64,000 nt of DNA. Source: JACTOJ01 sp032335695. Its GTDB lineage: Bacteria; Bacillota; Clostridia; Clostridiales; Clostridiaceae. The stretch lies in contig NZ_JACTOJ010000001.1 of assembly GCF_032335695.1 (NCBI RefSeq), positions 303,723 through 367,722 of the forward strand, read 5' to 3'. Position 1 is the first letter of the stretch; each line of letters begins with the position of its first letter. Shown here in pieces: positions 36,341 through 45,840 of the stretch. The notes under the pieces were generated by a model. It did no database searches. It was not told the origin of the DNA and saw nothing but the letters and a program-made list of their open reading frames with translations. Position numbers and translations under genes: made by a program.

Positions 36341-36862
36341 ATGGATTGCAAATTTGAAAATATAAATTTAGAATTGAAAAAATTATCAGTAAGTGATGAT
36401 ATGGATATTTATGAGATGCTTCAGGAAATTCCAAAAGATGAAAATGGTTTTATGAATACTGTAAATGGAATGACTTTTGAAGAATATAAGCAGTGGCTTA
36501 TTCAAAGCGAGGATAAGTCTAATGGAATTGGACTGAAAGATTGGCAAGTACCTTCAAGCACTTACTGGCTTTTTGCTAATGGAAAACCAGTTGGAAGAGG
36601 AAATTTGAGACACTTTTTAACGGATAAATTGAGAGAAGAAGGTGGACATGTAGGCTATGCAATACGCAAAAGTGAAAGAAATAAGGGATATGGCACAATT
36701 TTGCTGAGATTCATAATCGAAGAAGCCAGAAAAATGAACTTAGAAAAAGTATTGCTTACAGTAAGAAATGAAAACAAAAGTTCAATAAAAGTAGCTTTAA
36801 ATAATAATGGAAGAATAGAAAAGACAAACAAAGATAGGCATTATATATGGATTGATTGCTAG
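36341..36862 (+). CDS. GNAT family N-acetyltransferase
   Basis: 173 residues from the ATG at 36341 behind AAAGGAG; the frame opens earlier at 36311 without a site. It has the acetyl-CoA motif VGYAIRKSERNKGYGTILLR (Q/RxxGxG/A) and the following strand-helix VLLTVRNENKSSIKVALNNNG. It resembles the RimJ-like/YjcK small-molecule acetyltransferases; acceptor unknown. Confidence 0.87.
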   Translation: MDCKFENINLELKKLSVSDDMDIYEMLQEIPKDENGFMNTVNGMTFEEYKQWLIQSEDKSNGIGLKDWQVPSSTYWLFANGKPVGRGNLRHFLTDKLREEGGHVGYAIRKSERNKGYGTILLRFIIEEARKMNLEKVLLTVRNENKSSIKVALNNNGRIEKTNKDRHYIWIDC

Positions 36863-36988
36863 TTTACTTATATATTAATTTATTGTATACTGAAAAATAT
36901 TAATGAAGATAATTATCTAAAAATAATGACATAAGTATTTACCTTATAAGCCGTTATTCTAAATGAACTAATGAAAGTGGTGTTATGT

Positions 36989-37237
36989 ATGATTATTTAT
37001 GGAAGCAGTTTATGTTCGGATACAATAGATGCTATAGAAGAATTGAAGCAGAAAAATATAGCTTTTCAGTTTAGGGATTTTTGCGAAGACCTTGCGGCGC
37101 TGAAAGAATTTATGGCAATTCGCGATGAAAGTCATCTTTTTGAGGAAATAAAAGATGAAAAAAAGATAGGAATTCCATGTTTTGTTTTGTCGGATGGTAT
37201 TGTGACATTGGATATAAAAGATGTAATAAAAGATTAA
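36989..37237 (+). CDS. Glutaredoxin-like thioredoxin-fold protein
   Basis: 82 residues from the ATG at 36989, with AGTGGTG six bases upstream. It reads MIIYGSSLCSDTIDAIEELK, matching small glutaredoxin-like proteins that begin IYGSxLCPDC. The second Cys of the usual pair is replaced (CSDT), so it would be monothiol-type. KKIGIPCFVLSDG later gives the cis-Pro loop (IPCFV). Redox role uncertain. A strong terminator follows. Confidence 0.75.
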   Translation: MIIYGSSLCSDTIDAIEELKQKNIAFQFRDFCEDLAALKEFMAIRDESHLFEEIKDEKKIGIPCFVLSDGIVTLDIKDVIKD

Positions 37238-37255
37238 TATATACATATTTAAGCC

Positions 37256-37292
37256 AAAAGGTATCTGCTTCTTCATATTGCAGATACCTTTT
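37256..37292. terminator. Intrinsic terminator
   Basis: Perfect 13-bp arms AAAAGGTATCTGC (37256-37268) and GCAGATACCTTTT (37280-37292). The A- and T-flanks let it work on both strands. Confidence 0.85.
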
Positions 37293-37414
37293 GCTTATTA
37301 GCTTCTTTGAATCGGAATATTTATAAATATACAATATATACAAATAAATGTTATAATTACATAAAAACGTAATAAAAATTCTATATGATTAGAATAAGCT
37401 GTTGGGGTGAGGAT

Positions 37415-38269
37415 ATGATAAAAACAATTTATAACACTGAAGAAGTAATAGAATTTGCATGGGAGCTTGGGCAGAATAACTTCTATGCTAGCTATCCAAG
37501 AAAAAAAACAATAAAAGAGACTGAGGAAGCTATTGAAAGGTCTATAAGAGAAGAAAATAGAAAGGTAATAGCTTGCTACAATGAAAATGTGTTACGCGGA
37601 GTTTGTATGTATTACTGGGAGCCCAGCGAAAAATATGCTCAAACAGAGATGTTTTTAATAAAAGAAGATTATGGACAAATTGCAGAAGAATTTATTGGTT
37701 ACATAAGCAAGGAATTACATGGATATGAAATATATATAGGGTTTCCTATTGATAATGAAAATGCAAATAAGTATTTTATGGGAAATAATATTGAATGCCT
37801 AGATCATAGTATAGACACTAGGCTCTATAATTTATCAGCGCCTGTGAATAAAGAATATGAACAAGTAGAAAGAATTACTGAAAATAATTTTGAAGAATAT
37901 GCTGCATTTCATGATAAATATGCAATTCCTTTTGAAATGTACTATAACAGCAAGAATTTACATAAGGATATGGAGCGTTTTCGAGTATTTGTTTTCAGGC
38001 AGGATGAAGCCATTCACGGGAGCATTTTTGTTAAAACCTTCAAAGACGGAGCAGAGGTTTTTGGATTATTTATTGATGAGGAATATAAAAATAACGGTAT
38101 TGAAGGTATTTTAATAAATGAAATGCTGTTTAACTTATATAAGGAATTTGGCGCATTGAAGGAAATTGTATATTTTATTGATGAAGACAGTTCAGAGGAA
38201 TTAAATATAGCTTTGTCCTCAGGCTTTGAGATTAAGGATAGATATAGGTGCTATAAATATAAACTTTAG
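37415..38269 (+). CDS. Two-domain GNAT-like acetyltransferase
   Basis: 284 residues from the ATG at 37415 (GGGGTGAGG upstream). The N-terminal domain is divergent; the C-terminal domain keeps GNAT features (AVFGLFIDEEYKNNGIEGIL, then NEMLFNLYKEFGALKEIVYFIDED). The Q/RxxGxG motif is degenerate (KNNGIEG), so activity is uncertain. The preceding gap carries no clear promoter beyond AT-rich sequence. Confidence 0.7.
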   Translation: MIKTIYNTEEVIEFAWELGQNNFYASYPRKKTIKETEEAIERSIREENRKVIACYNENVLRGVCMYYWEPSEKYAQTEMFLIKEDYGQIAEEFIGYISKELHGYEIYIGFPIDNENANKYFMGNNIECLDHSIDTRLYNLSAPVNKEYEQVERITENNFEEYAAFHDKYAIPFEMYYNSKNLHKDMERFRVFVFRQDEAIHGSIFVKTFKDGAEVFGLFIDEEYKNNGIEGILINEMLFNLYKEFGALKEIVYFIDEDSSEELNIALSSGFEIKDRYRCYKYKL

Positions 38270-38494
38270 TCTGTTAAGGTTAATCAATAATATCCATATG
38301 GATTTTTTTGGAATGCAAATTTAATGAAATTTATAAATAGTGAAAAACATATATTTTTATATAAACTAATGATAAATAAGTATCAAACAAACTAAACTTA
38401 TGTCGAAAAATAAATTAAACAATATAAAGGAAAATGTACTTTTTTGTAGAATAGATAATCAAACATAATTTAATGTATTGATGGGGGTTATTCT

Positions 38495-40255
38495 ATGAAA
38501 AAGAAAAAGGTGAGATCAATTAATTTTACAATTAAAATTAAACTTGTTTTAATTTCTTTGTTATTATTGATTGTACCAATTCTACTCTTAGGCTTTATTA
38601 GCTACTATGTTAGTTCACAGCAACTAGAATATAGTGGAAAGATTCTTCTAAAAAATAGTGTTGAAATGACTCTGCAAGAAATTGATAAGGAGCAAAAGTT
38701 AGTAGATGAAGGTAAATTATCATTAGACCAAGCTCAAGAAGCTGTTAGAGAATTTATGCTGGGAAAGAAAAATACAGATGGGACAAGACCTATTAATAAA
38801 AGTATAGATCTTGGCAAAAATGGATATTTACTAGCATACGATCAACAAGGTAATGAAGCTGCTCATCCAAGCTTAGAAGGCAAGAATGTATGGAATACCA
38901 AAGATAAAAAGAATGGCTCTTATTTAGTACAAGAGCAGATAAAAGTGGGGAATAGCGAGGGAGGATATGTTAAATATTGGTGGACCCTTCCTAATTCAAG
39001 TACTATTGCTCAAAAAATAACCTATCAGAAAGCTGATCCTAATTGGAAATGGGTAGTTAGTGCAGGAACATATATGTCAGATTTCAACCAAGGCTCAGCT
39101 GAGATATTAAAAATAACGCTTATTGTATTAGTGGTTATTACAATTATTGGAGTTTTAATAATATTTATCTTTGCACAACACATATCTTATCCTATACGTA
39201 AAATAAGTGAAGCTGTTGACGTTGTGGCTTCAGGTAATTTTAATGTTCCTGAATTGAAGATTAAAAACAAAGATGAAACTGGAAAACTTAATGAATCGTT
39301 TAAAGCCATGGTTGAAAATATAAAAGAATTGATAAGCTCTATTAAAAATTCTACGGAAGTTGTAGTTGATTCCACAAAAGTACTAGATAAAATAGTAGCT
39401 GAAAATACTTCATCTATAAATGAAGTGGCAAATTCAGTGGATGGTATTGCAAAAGCTTCAAGTGATCAGGCAAGAGATACGGAGAATGGTGTAAGTAGAA
39501 TTAAAAATTTGTCAGATAAGATGGATTATGTTATAGAACTTACAACTCAATCAAGCCATACTAGCGAAGAAGCAAATAGCTTTGTACACGAAGGCTTAAG
39601 CATAGTCAAGCTGCTTGCTGAAAAATCAAAATATAACAATAATTCAACTATTAAGGCAAGTGAAATTATCCATGAAGTAGATGGAATTTCTACGGAAATA
39701 GGCTATATCACAGAAGCTATCAGCGAAATATCTTCTCAAACTAATTTATTAGCTTTAAATGCCGCCATAGAAGCTGCTAGAGCAGGAGAGCAGGGTAAGG
39801 GCTTTGCAGTAGTTGCTGAAGAGGTTAGAAAGTTAGCTTACGAATCAGCACAAGCCGCTGGCAAAGTAAAAGAATTAATAGATGGTATACAGGATAAATC
39901 AAAATTGGCTGTGCAAGCTATGGAGGAAAGTACAGTTATTGCCAATGAGCAAGAAGAGGCTGTGAAGACTACAGAGAATATTTTCAATAAAATTGTCATA
40001 GCCATAGACAAAATAGTTGATAATATTAATAGCATTAAGTACAGCAATACGGATATGAGCAATGAAAAGAACAAAATGGTTGAGATACTGGAAAATTTAT
40101 CAGCCTCTACTGAAGAAAATTCTGCTGCTTCTCAGCAGGTTGCTGCAGCAAGTGAAGAGCAACTGGCAAATATTGAACAGATCCTTTCCAATACACAACA
40201 GTTAAAGAAACTAGCTGATGAATTAAAAGCTTCTATAGATAAATTTGAAGTCTAA
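38495..40255 (+). CDS. Methyl-accepting chemotaxis protein with a Cache sensor domain
   Basis: 586 residues. Helix 1 (about 13-35), an extracellular Cache-type ligand domain (about 40-205, with GKNGYLLAYDQQGNEAAHP and WKWVVSAGTYMSDF, typical of single-Cache domains), helix 2 (about 207-228), HAMP (SYPIRKISEAVDVVASGNF) and the cytoplasmic signalling hairpin with EISSQTNLLALNAAIEAARA. It signals through CheA/CheW, none encoded here. The 225-base gap before it shows no clear promoter and no SigD consensus. Confidence 0.95.
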   Translation: MKKKKVRSINFTIKIKLVLISLLLLIVPILLLGFISYYVSSQQLEYSGKILLKNSVEMTLQEIDKEQKLVDEGKLSLDQAQEAVREFMLGKKNTDGTRPINKSIDLGKNGYLLAYDQQGNEAAHPSLEGKNVWNTKDKKNGSYLVQEQIKVGNSEGGYVKYWWTLPNSSTIAQKITYQKADPNWKWVVSAGTYMSDFNQGSAEILKITLIVLVVITIIGVLIIFIFAQHISYPIRKISEAVDVVASGNFNVPELKIKNKDETGKLNESFKAMVENIKELISSIKNSTEVVVDSTKVLDKIVAENTSSINEVANSVDGIAKASSDQARDTENGVSRIKNLSDKMDYVIELTTQSSHTSEEANSFVHEGLSIVKLLAEKSKYNNNSTIKASEIIHEVDGISTEIGYITEAISEISSQTNLLALNAAIEAARAGEQGKGFAVVAEEVRKLAYESAQAAGKVKELIDGIQDKSKLAVQAMEESTVIANEQEEAVKTTENIFNKIVIAIDKIVDNINSIKYSNTDMSNEKNKMVEILENLSASTEENSAASQQVAAASEEQLANIEQILSNTQQLKKLADELKASIDKFEV

Positions 40256-40286
40256 CATATACTTGCATCTAAGGGAGGACATAATT

Positions 40287-41390
40287 TTGGATATAAAAGA
40301 AAAAGTTAAAAGGCTCCCTTCTTCACCGGGAGTGTATTTCATGAAAGATTCCTTAGACACTATTATTTATGTAGGTAAATCTAAAAATCTAAAAAGTAGA
40401 GTTGGATCTTATTTTGTAAATTCGAAAGCCCATTCACCTAAAGTGGTAAAGCTAGTGCAAAACCTTAAGGACTTTGATTACGGGCTGACAGATACTGAAT
40501 TTGAAGCTTTGCTGCTTGAATGCAGATTAATAAAAGAAATTAAGCCCAGATACAATAGGCAAATGAAAAGTCCTCAGAGCTATTGCTATATAAAGATAGA
40601 TATGGAGGAGCAATATCCAACTATTGAAATCTGCAACCAGATAGATAGCAAGGAGAAAAAACTTTATTTTGGGCCTTATACTAGTGCAAATACTGTGGAA
40701 AATGGACTTAATGCCATCAAGGAATACAATAAAATATTGTGCACCAATAGCTCAAGAAAAGCTTCAGGCTGTTTAAAGTATTCTATGGGTATGTGTCTTG
40801 GCATGTGCAGTGCTAATCCTTCTAAAGAGCATTACTTTGCTATATTAGAAAAAATTATAAACCTGCTTAAGGGTACTGATTTGAGCATTCTTGAAGAAAT
40901 AGAGCAGGAGATGAATGCTGCAGCAACTGAATTTAATTTTGAAACTGCAGCTAAATATAGAGATTATATAAAAGCAGTAAAGCATTTGGTAAGCACTGCA
41001 AAAATTATTAGCTTTATAGAGAAAAATAAAAATATTGCTTTAATAGAGTTTTTAAATGATGAAGAAATCAAGTTTTTTCTGATAAGATATAATGAACTTA
41101 TCTTCAGTGAAAGATATAAGCTTAGCGATTTTAATATTAATGAACTAAAGCATAAATTTGAAAGCAATATTCTAGTTCATTTTTGTGGTGCTCTGAAAAA
41201 CTCTGTAAATATTGGTAAAGACCAAATAGATGAAGCACACATAATATATAATTATTTAAAGAGTAAGGAAAGCACTTGCAGGTACATAGTCGTCAAAGAT
41301 ATATGGATTAATGATAAGGATAGCCTAAGTATTCATAAAGTAGTGGAGGAATTATTATCGCCTGTAGAGGATGAAAAACTAAAATCTTAG
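40287..41390 (+). CDS. UvrC-like GIY-YIG nuclease lacking the C-terminal half (Cho-like)
   Basis: 367 residues from TTG at 40287, which has GGGAGG eight bases upstream; the frame opens at 40245 inside the MCP gene. GIY-YIG domain: SPGVYFMKDSLDTIIYVGKS at the start, with Arg and Glu (ALLLECRLIKE) later. A UVR (UvrB-binding) motif lies about residues 200-235 (EMNAAATEFNFETAAKYRDY). It lacks the RNase H endonuclease and HhH domains of UvrC, so it should make only the 3' incision, like E. coli Cho. A normal uvrC is presumably elsewhere. Confidence 0.85.
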   Translation: MDIKEKVKRLPSSPGVYFMKDSLDTIIYVGKSKNLKSRVGSYFVNSKAHSPKVVKLVQNLKDFDYGLTDTEFEALLLECRLIKEIKPRYNRQMKSPQSYCYIKIDMEEQYPTIEICNQIDSKEKKLYFGPYTSANTVENGLNAIKEYNKILCTNSSRKASGCLKYSMGMCLGMCSANPSKEHYFAILEKIINLLKGTDLSILEEIEQEMNAAATEFNFETAAKYRDYIKAVKHLVSTAKIISFIEKNKNIALIEFLNDEEIKFFLIRYNELIFSERYKLSDFNINELKHKFESNILVHFCGALKNSVNIGKDQIDEAHIIYNYLKSKESTCRYIVVKDIWINDKDSLSIHKVVEELLSPVEDEKLKS

Positions 41391-41425
41391 TAAATAAAAC
41401 AGAATTATTATATGAAAATCAATAC

Positions 41426-41460
41426 AAAAAGACATTTGCACGTAAAACAAATGTCTTTTT
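41426..41460. terminator. Bidirectional terminator
   Basis: Perfect 13-bp arms AAAAAGACATTTG (41426-41438) and CAAATGTCTTTTT (41448-41460) between two converging genes. Confidence 0.88.
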
Positions 41461-41481
41461 ACATTGGAAAAATATATCAAT

Positions 41482-42063
41482 TCAGCAAAGAACAATTATT
41501 TTATAGGGTTCAGTTTGGGCAGGTATGCTCTTAGTAGTAGGTCCATAGACAACCACTAAGATTCTATTCCCAGGATGTATGTTAAAAGGTTGATCATTGG
41601 TGAGAATTACTTCAGTGGAGGGATCAATATTAAGTTTTAAGCTTCCATTGCTGCTTACAAGTTGATTGTCAAAATAATCTACAGTAACATTTTGATATAC
41701 TTCGTTTTTTGCTATAACAATTGCAGGATATTGTGGAGGATAAATAAGAATGGCAGGTGCGTTTGCATCATAAAACCCAGTTACCTCATCGCCTACTTCC
41801 ACTACCTTGTGATATACAAAATAAGTTTGAGGAGAAATTACAAAATTAACAGGAACTTTGTCAATGCTCTCCAAAGACATTAATTTATAGCAGCCCATGG
41901 ATGCATCAGCTTGACTTGGAGAAAAATCCTCAATTCGCGTAACGGTACCACTAAAGGCTGCAAACGCATATTTATATGCTGAATATCTCAATTTTTCATG
42001 GAAGGAAGAGGACACAGCATTATCAATGTAGTAAGGACAACTGGAAAATTGGTTGTTATACAT
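41482..42063 (-). CDS. Hypothetical protein with OB/beta-type domain
   Basis: 193 residues from the ATG at 42063: AAGGAG lies seven bases before it and is itself within the longer frame that opens at 42078. The sequence is beta-rich (SGTVTRIEDFSPSQ, VNFVISPQTYFV, VGDEVTGFYDANAPAILIYP), a pattern shared by clostridial proteins of unknown role that resemble OB folds. N-terminal Cys/Tyr-rich region (SSCPYYIDN). No signal peptide. I cannot name the family. Confidence 0.7.
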   Translation of the reverse strand: MYNNQFSSCPYYIDNAVSSSFHEKLRYSAYKYAFAAFSGTVTRIEDFSPSQADASMGCYKLMSLESIDKVPVNFVISPQTYFVYHKVVEVGDEVTGFYDANAPAILIYPPQYPAIVIAKNEVYQNVTVDYFDNQLVSSNGSLKLNIDPSTEVILTNDQPFNIHPGNRILVVVYGPTTKSIPAQTEPYKIIVLC

Positions 42064-42175
42064 ACTATACTCCTTCATATTGATACAATTATAAGTCTAA
42101 TCACTAATAGTATATTAAATGCTTTCATAAGAGTTACTTATATATATTCGAAATAAACATCCTCCTTTCTATTAG

Positions 42176-43345
42176 CTATAAAACTTGTTTATCATGAATT
42201 TTATTCATGTTTTCTACCATTAAAACCATAATAATGGCGAAAAATATTAAATATATTGGATATAAAGTTATGTTTATGTATTCTGCAATTAAACCAAAGA
42301 GTGGTGACATGAAAGTAGTTCCAACGTAGGCACAGGCCATCTGTACACCCATAATGGACTGGGATTTATCAGCACCGAAATTAGCAGGAGTTTCGTGAAT
42401 AATGCTAGGATAAATAGGTGCACAGCCTAAACCTATCAGAATTAGCCCCATAAGAGTTAAAATATCTCCAGCAGGAATTAGTAGTAGCAGGATACCAAAT
42501 GCTAATATGCACTGTCCTATGCGTATCATGTATTTATCACCCAACTTGTCCGTAATGAAGCCACAGATAAAACGTCCAACTGTTATTCCAAGATAAAACA
42601 GAGATGCCCATGTTGCAGCTGTCTTGGCATCAATTCCCTTGGCAAGCACCATATAGCTGCTTGCCCAAAGACCTGTTGTGGATTCAAGTGCACAATAACA
42701 GAAAAATGCTGTGAATATTGACTTTGCCCCTGGAAGTTTTATAGTTTCCTTTAAACTGAGATTTTTAACCTCATGTTTTTTTTCAGAACTTGCTTCCTGT
42801 TTTGCTTTCCATAAAGGTAAAGATATAATTAAGCAAATAACAAGAATAATTTGTAGGATACCAATTGTTTGGTATCCAGAATTCCATTTAAGACCATTAG
42901 TCAGGCAAAGTCCCATAATATAGGGCCCTGCTGTTGCGCCAATTCCCCAAAAACAATGCAGCCAGCTCATATGCCGTGACTTATAGTGCAGTGCCACAAA
43001 GCTATTTAGAGCTGCATCCACACTTCCAGCCCCAAGTCCATAGGGAATTCCCCAAAGACATAACTGCCAAAAAGAATGAGAAAATGAAAAGCCCAATAGA
43101 GCTACTGCAGTCATTGAGACACTAATACTGGTTACCAATCCTGTACCTATTTTTCTGATTAATTTGCTGCTGAGCAAACTGGATAGGATGGTTCCCCCAG
43201 CAATAATCATACTGATGATTCCTGCATAAGACACTGGTACATTCAATTGTCCATACATAGATGGCCATGCAGAACCAAGAATGGAATCCGGTAAGCCTAG
43301 ACTGATAAATGCAATATAGATTACAACTAATAATATTGATGTCAT
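42176..43345 (-). CDS. MFS transporter
   Basis: 389 residues with about 12 hydrophobic helices. Good start (AAAGGAG upstream). Helix-loop pattern typical of FucP/YfkF-like MFS members: ISLGLPDSILGSAWPSM after helix 1, KLIRKIGTGLV between 2 and 3, and a second-half GRFICGFITDKLGDKY motif. These transport sugars or drugs; substrate unknown. Confidence 0.85.
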   Translation of the reverse strand: MTSILLVVIYIAFISLGLPDSILGSAWPSMYGQLNVPVSYAGIISMIIAGGTILSSLLSSKLIRKIGTGLVTSISVSMTAVALLGFSFSHSFWQLCLWGIPYGLGAGSVDAALNSFVALHYKSRHMSWLHCFWGIGATAGPYIMGLCLTNGLKWNSGYQTIGILQIILVICLIISLPLWKAKQEASSEKKHEVKNLSLKETIKLPGAKSIFTAFFCYCALESTTGLWASSYMVLAKGIDAKTAATWASLFYLGITVGRFICGFITDKLGDKYMIRIGQCILAFGILLLLIPAGDILTLMGLILIGLGCAPIYPSIIHETPANFGADKSQSIMGVQMACAYVGTTFMSPLFGLIAEYINITLYPIYLIFFAIIMVLMVENMNKIHDKQVL

Positions 43346-43436
43346 ACTCGTAGCTCCTTTGCTATTGATATATATATAATAATATTACATAATTCTTTTT
43401 AAGATGTTGATATTTAAGATAAATCAAAGTCTTTAT

Positions 43437-43976
43437 TTATTGTGATACATGAAGAATTTCATATATTGTTCCTTTCTCTATTTTAATTTTGCTTAAAGCA
43501 TCTATAAAGTAAAATACAGAGTATCTCCACTTATCTGGATTATATATAACTACATATTCCGCATCTTCAATTTTTGGAAGTATTTCTTCAATTTTATGCT
43601 GAAAATTACTTAAGCTCTCCTGAGGCTCAATGTCTCCCGTAATTTCAAATAAATATTTGCATCCTCTAATTTTATTTGTAGTTTTGTCAATTAAAGTTAC
43701 ACCGATATTCACTTGCTGCCATCCAAAAGAAGATATTATATTGTCGTAGAAACCATCAAATAAAAATTTGTTCAAACCATCACTATCAGTCCAAATGTAT
43801 AAAGGTGAGTAGCTATTTTGAAGATCATTATTTTCACCCTTTTGTGTTATGAGATATAGTTTAAACTTTAAACCATAAAAACCATCTGTTTTATAACCAT
43901 TATTTTCAACTCTATGCCTTATTATATCCATGTCGTAATCCTTTGGCAATGTTATTTTGTATTGTGTTGCAAGCAT
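43437..43976 (-). CDS. DUF4865-family protein
   Basis: 179 residues starting ATQYKITLPKDYDMDIIRHR, matching the DUF4865 family (YKITLPxDYDMxIIR), whose members commonly sit beside LysR-type regulators. Here the LysR gene is divergent, 180 bases away, which supports the call. The fold is alpha/beta, similar to dimeric ferredoxin-like proteins. Function unknown; an antibiotic- or stress-responsive role is only a suggestion from context. Confidence 0.85.
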   Translation of the reverse strand: MLATQYKITLPKDYDMDIIRHRVENNGYKTDGFYGLKFKLYLITQKGENNDLQNSYSPLYIWTDSDGLNKFLFDGFYDNIISSFGWQQVNIGVTLIDKTTNKIRGCKYLFEITGDIEPQESLSNFQHKIEEILPKIEDAEYVVIYNPDKWRYSVFYFIDALSKIKIEKGTIYEILHVSQ

Positions 43977-44037
43977 TTTTTAGCACCTCTTTCATCTTTT
44001 ATATCAATGCTTCTATTATATATTGGTTTACAACCTA

Positions 44038-44056
44038 TGAATAATAGTTATTAATC
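44038..44056. promoter_or_regulatory. Possible LysR binding site
   Basis: AATAATAGTTATT within a T-N11-A arrangement (TGAATAATAGTTATTAATCA) lies in the divergent DUF4865-lysR gap, as expected for autoregulation. Confidence 0.35.
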
Positions 44057-44155
44057 ATCACAAATATCATTTAAAATAATACAAACATAAACAAACCCTA
44101 ATAAGTAAAATATGTTAAAATTATATTTATTACTAAGAAAAGAGGGTAACGAAAA

Positions 44156-45004
44156 GTGGAAAGTAATGACTTGAAAATATTTCAAATTGTAGCATATGAA
44201 AATTCTATCTCTAAAGCGGCTTTAAAGATGGGCTATGTTCAATCAAACGTAACTCTGCGTATACAGTTGCTGGAGAAAGAACTTGGCACTACCTTACTAC
44301 TAAGGCATAATAAAGGAGTTACTCTTACGGAGGACGGAGAAAAGTTGCTTGCATATGCGGAAAAAATCATAAGCTTGCTAGATGAAGCTGAAGCAGCCTT
44401 TAAAGGTGATAAAAGCGGATGCACTTTAAAAATAGGTGCCACTCAAACCATATCGGCTTCTATAGTGCCTAAATGCTTAAGCAGGTATTCGGAAAAATAT
44501 CCTGATGTAAGGTTAGCTTTGAAAACAGATACCCATAAAAATCTTATACAGCAGGTTATAAATGGAGAGCTTGATGGTGCTTTTACTAATGTTTCTACTA
44601 AACAAAGGGGTATTAGAGAAGAGTTTACTTTTACTGAAGGATTAGTTATTATATCTTCTGCCCATATTAATAAAAAAGAAGAATTGTTAAAAAAACCCAT
44701 TCTAGTAAATAACAATATGGATTGTCCTTATAGAGGAATTTTGGAAAAGTGGATACTTGCAAACAAAAAAACTCCAAACAAAATTATTGAGATGGATTCG
44801 CTGGAGTCTATTATAAGATGTGTGGCAGCGGATATGGGAATATCCTTATTACCAAAGAGTCTTGTAACTGGTAATGAAAGAATAAAGAGTCATGAGTTAT
44901 CTAATGAATTCAATAAATTAATGATATATTTTATTATATCTAGTACTTTAAATATAAGTAAGCAAACTAATAATTTTATAGATATGGTGGGACTAATAAA
45001 ATAA
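44156..45004 (+). CDS. LysR-family transcriptional regulator
   Basis: 282 residues. GTG start with AGAGGG nine bases upstream. N-terminal HTH (NDLKIFQIVAYENSISKAAL...RIQLLEKELGTTLLLRHNKGV), then a periplasmic-binding-type effector domain. The HTH has the classic LysR pattern. Likely controls the divergent DUF4865 gene and perhaps itself. Confidence 0.92.
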   Translation: MESNDLKIFQIVAYENSISKAALKMGYVQSNVTLRIQLLEKELGTTLLLRHNKGVTLTEDGEKLLAYAEKIISLLDEAEAAFKGDKSGCTLKIGATQTISASIVPKCLSRYSEKYPDVRLALKTDTHKNLIQQVINGELDGAFTNVSTKQRGIREEFTFTEGLVIISSAHINKKEELLKKPILVNNNMDCPYRGILEKWILANKKTPNKIIEMDSLESIIRCVAADMGISLLPKSLVTGNERIKSHELSNEFNKLMIYFIISSTLNISKQTNNFIDMVGLIK

Positions 45005-45100
45005 ATGATAAGGAAGAGATGTTACAACTTTTAAATAAACTTCCTGAAGGGAATTCGCTTTGCTGTGGAGATTTTCATCTAATTCATTAAATTTTCAGGT

Positions 45101-45146
45101 AAAAATAGCAGCTTCTAATTTTGAGTTTGGGAGCTGCTATTTTTTA
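45101..45146 (+). terminator. Terminator after lysR
   Basis: Perfect arms AAAAATAGCAGCT (45101-45113) and AGCTGCTATTTTT (45132-45144). It also serves the converging EamA remnant. Confidence 0.88.
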
Positions 45147-45153
45147 CGTAAAT

Positions 45154-45786
45154 TTATTGAATTTTCTTTTGAATAAATAGCTCATTGAAAAAAGCGGCTC
45201 CTAATATCAATATGCCTCCAAGCATTTGCACAAGGGTCATTTTTTCATGTAAAACTATTGATGATAAGATGATTGCTACCACTGGGTCAACATAGCTTAA
45301 AGATGCTATACTTTGACCAGAAAGTTCTCTCATAGATGAGAAATAAAATAGATACACAACTCCAGTATGAATAACGCCTATAATTAAAAGCAATACAATC
45401 GGTGTTGCTGTGAGTTTATAAAGCTGAAGCCTTTCGTTCATTAGTACATATGGAAGCAGTGATACGGCGGAAATTCCCAATTGTACAATAGAACTTTCAA
45501 TTCCAGTGATATCCTTCAATCTTTTATTTAAAAACATTACAGTTGCATACAGAATTGCAGCTCCAAGACCAAATAAAATACCAATAAAATCATTTGCACC
45601 CGATTTTTGACTTATCCCTGCAATGCAAGCAAGTCCACCTAAGGCAGCGATAATGTAGAGTATTTTTAATATGTTTAAGGATTCTTTCAAAATCAATGGA
45701 GACATAATCATCACTATTACAGGAGCAAAGTAGTAACATATGGTGGCATTAGATATAGTTGTGTATTTATAAGTTTGAAAAAGGTA
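45154..45786 (-). pseudogene. N-terminally truncated EamA-family permease
   Basis: The readable frame holds the second half of a DMT/EamA transporter (helices through YFAPVIVMIM..., second repeat with LFGLGAAILYATVMFLNKRL, and SYVDPVVAIILSSIVLHEKM). Coding sense continues upstream of the first ATG (LFQTYKYTTISNATICYYFAP) up to about 45786 and then ends abruptly, lacking about 90 residues. The cut lies at the promoter region of the HAD gene. A deletion joining the two is inferred. Confidence 0.75.
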
Positions 45787-45840
45787 AGTAAATGTTATAC
45801 TATGATAGAGAACATATTAGATGAAGGGGGAAGATACCAT

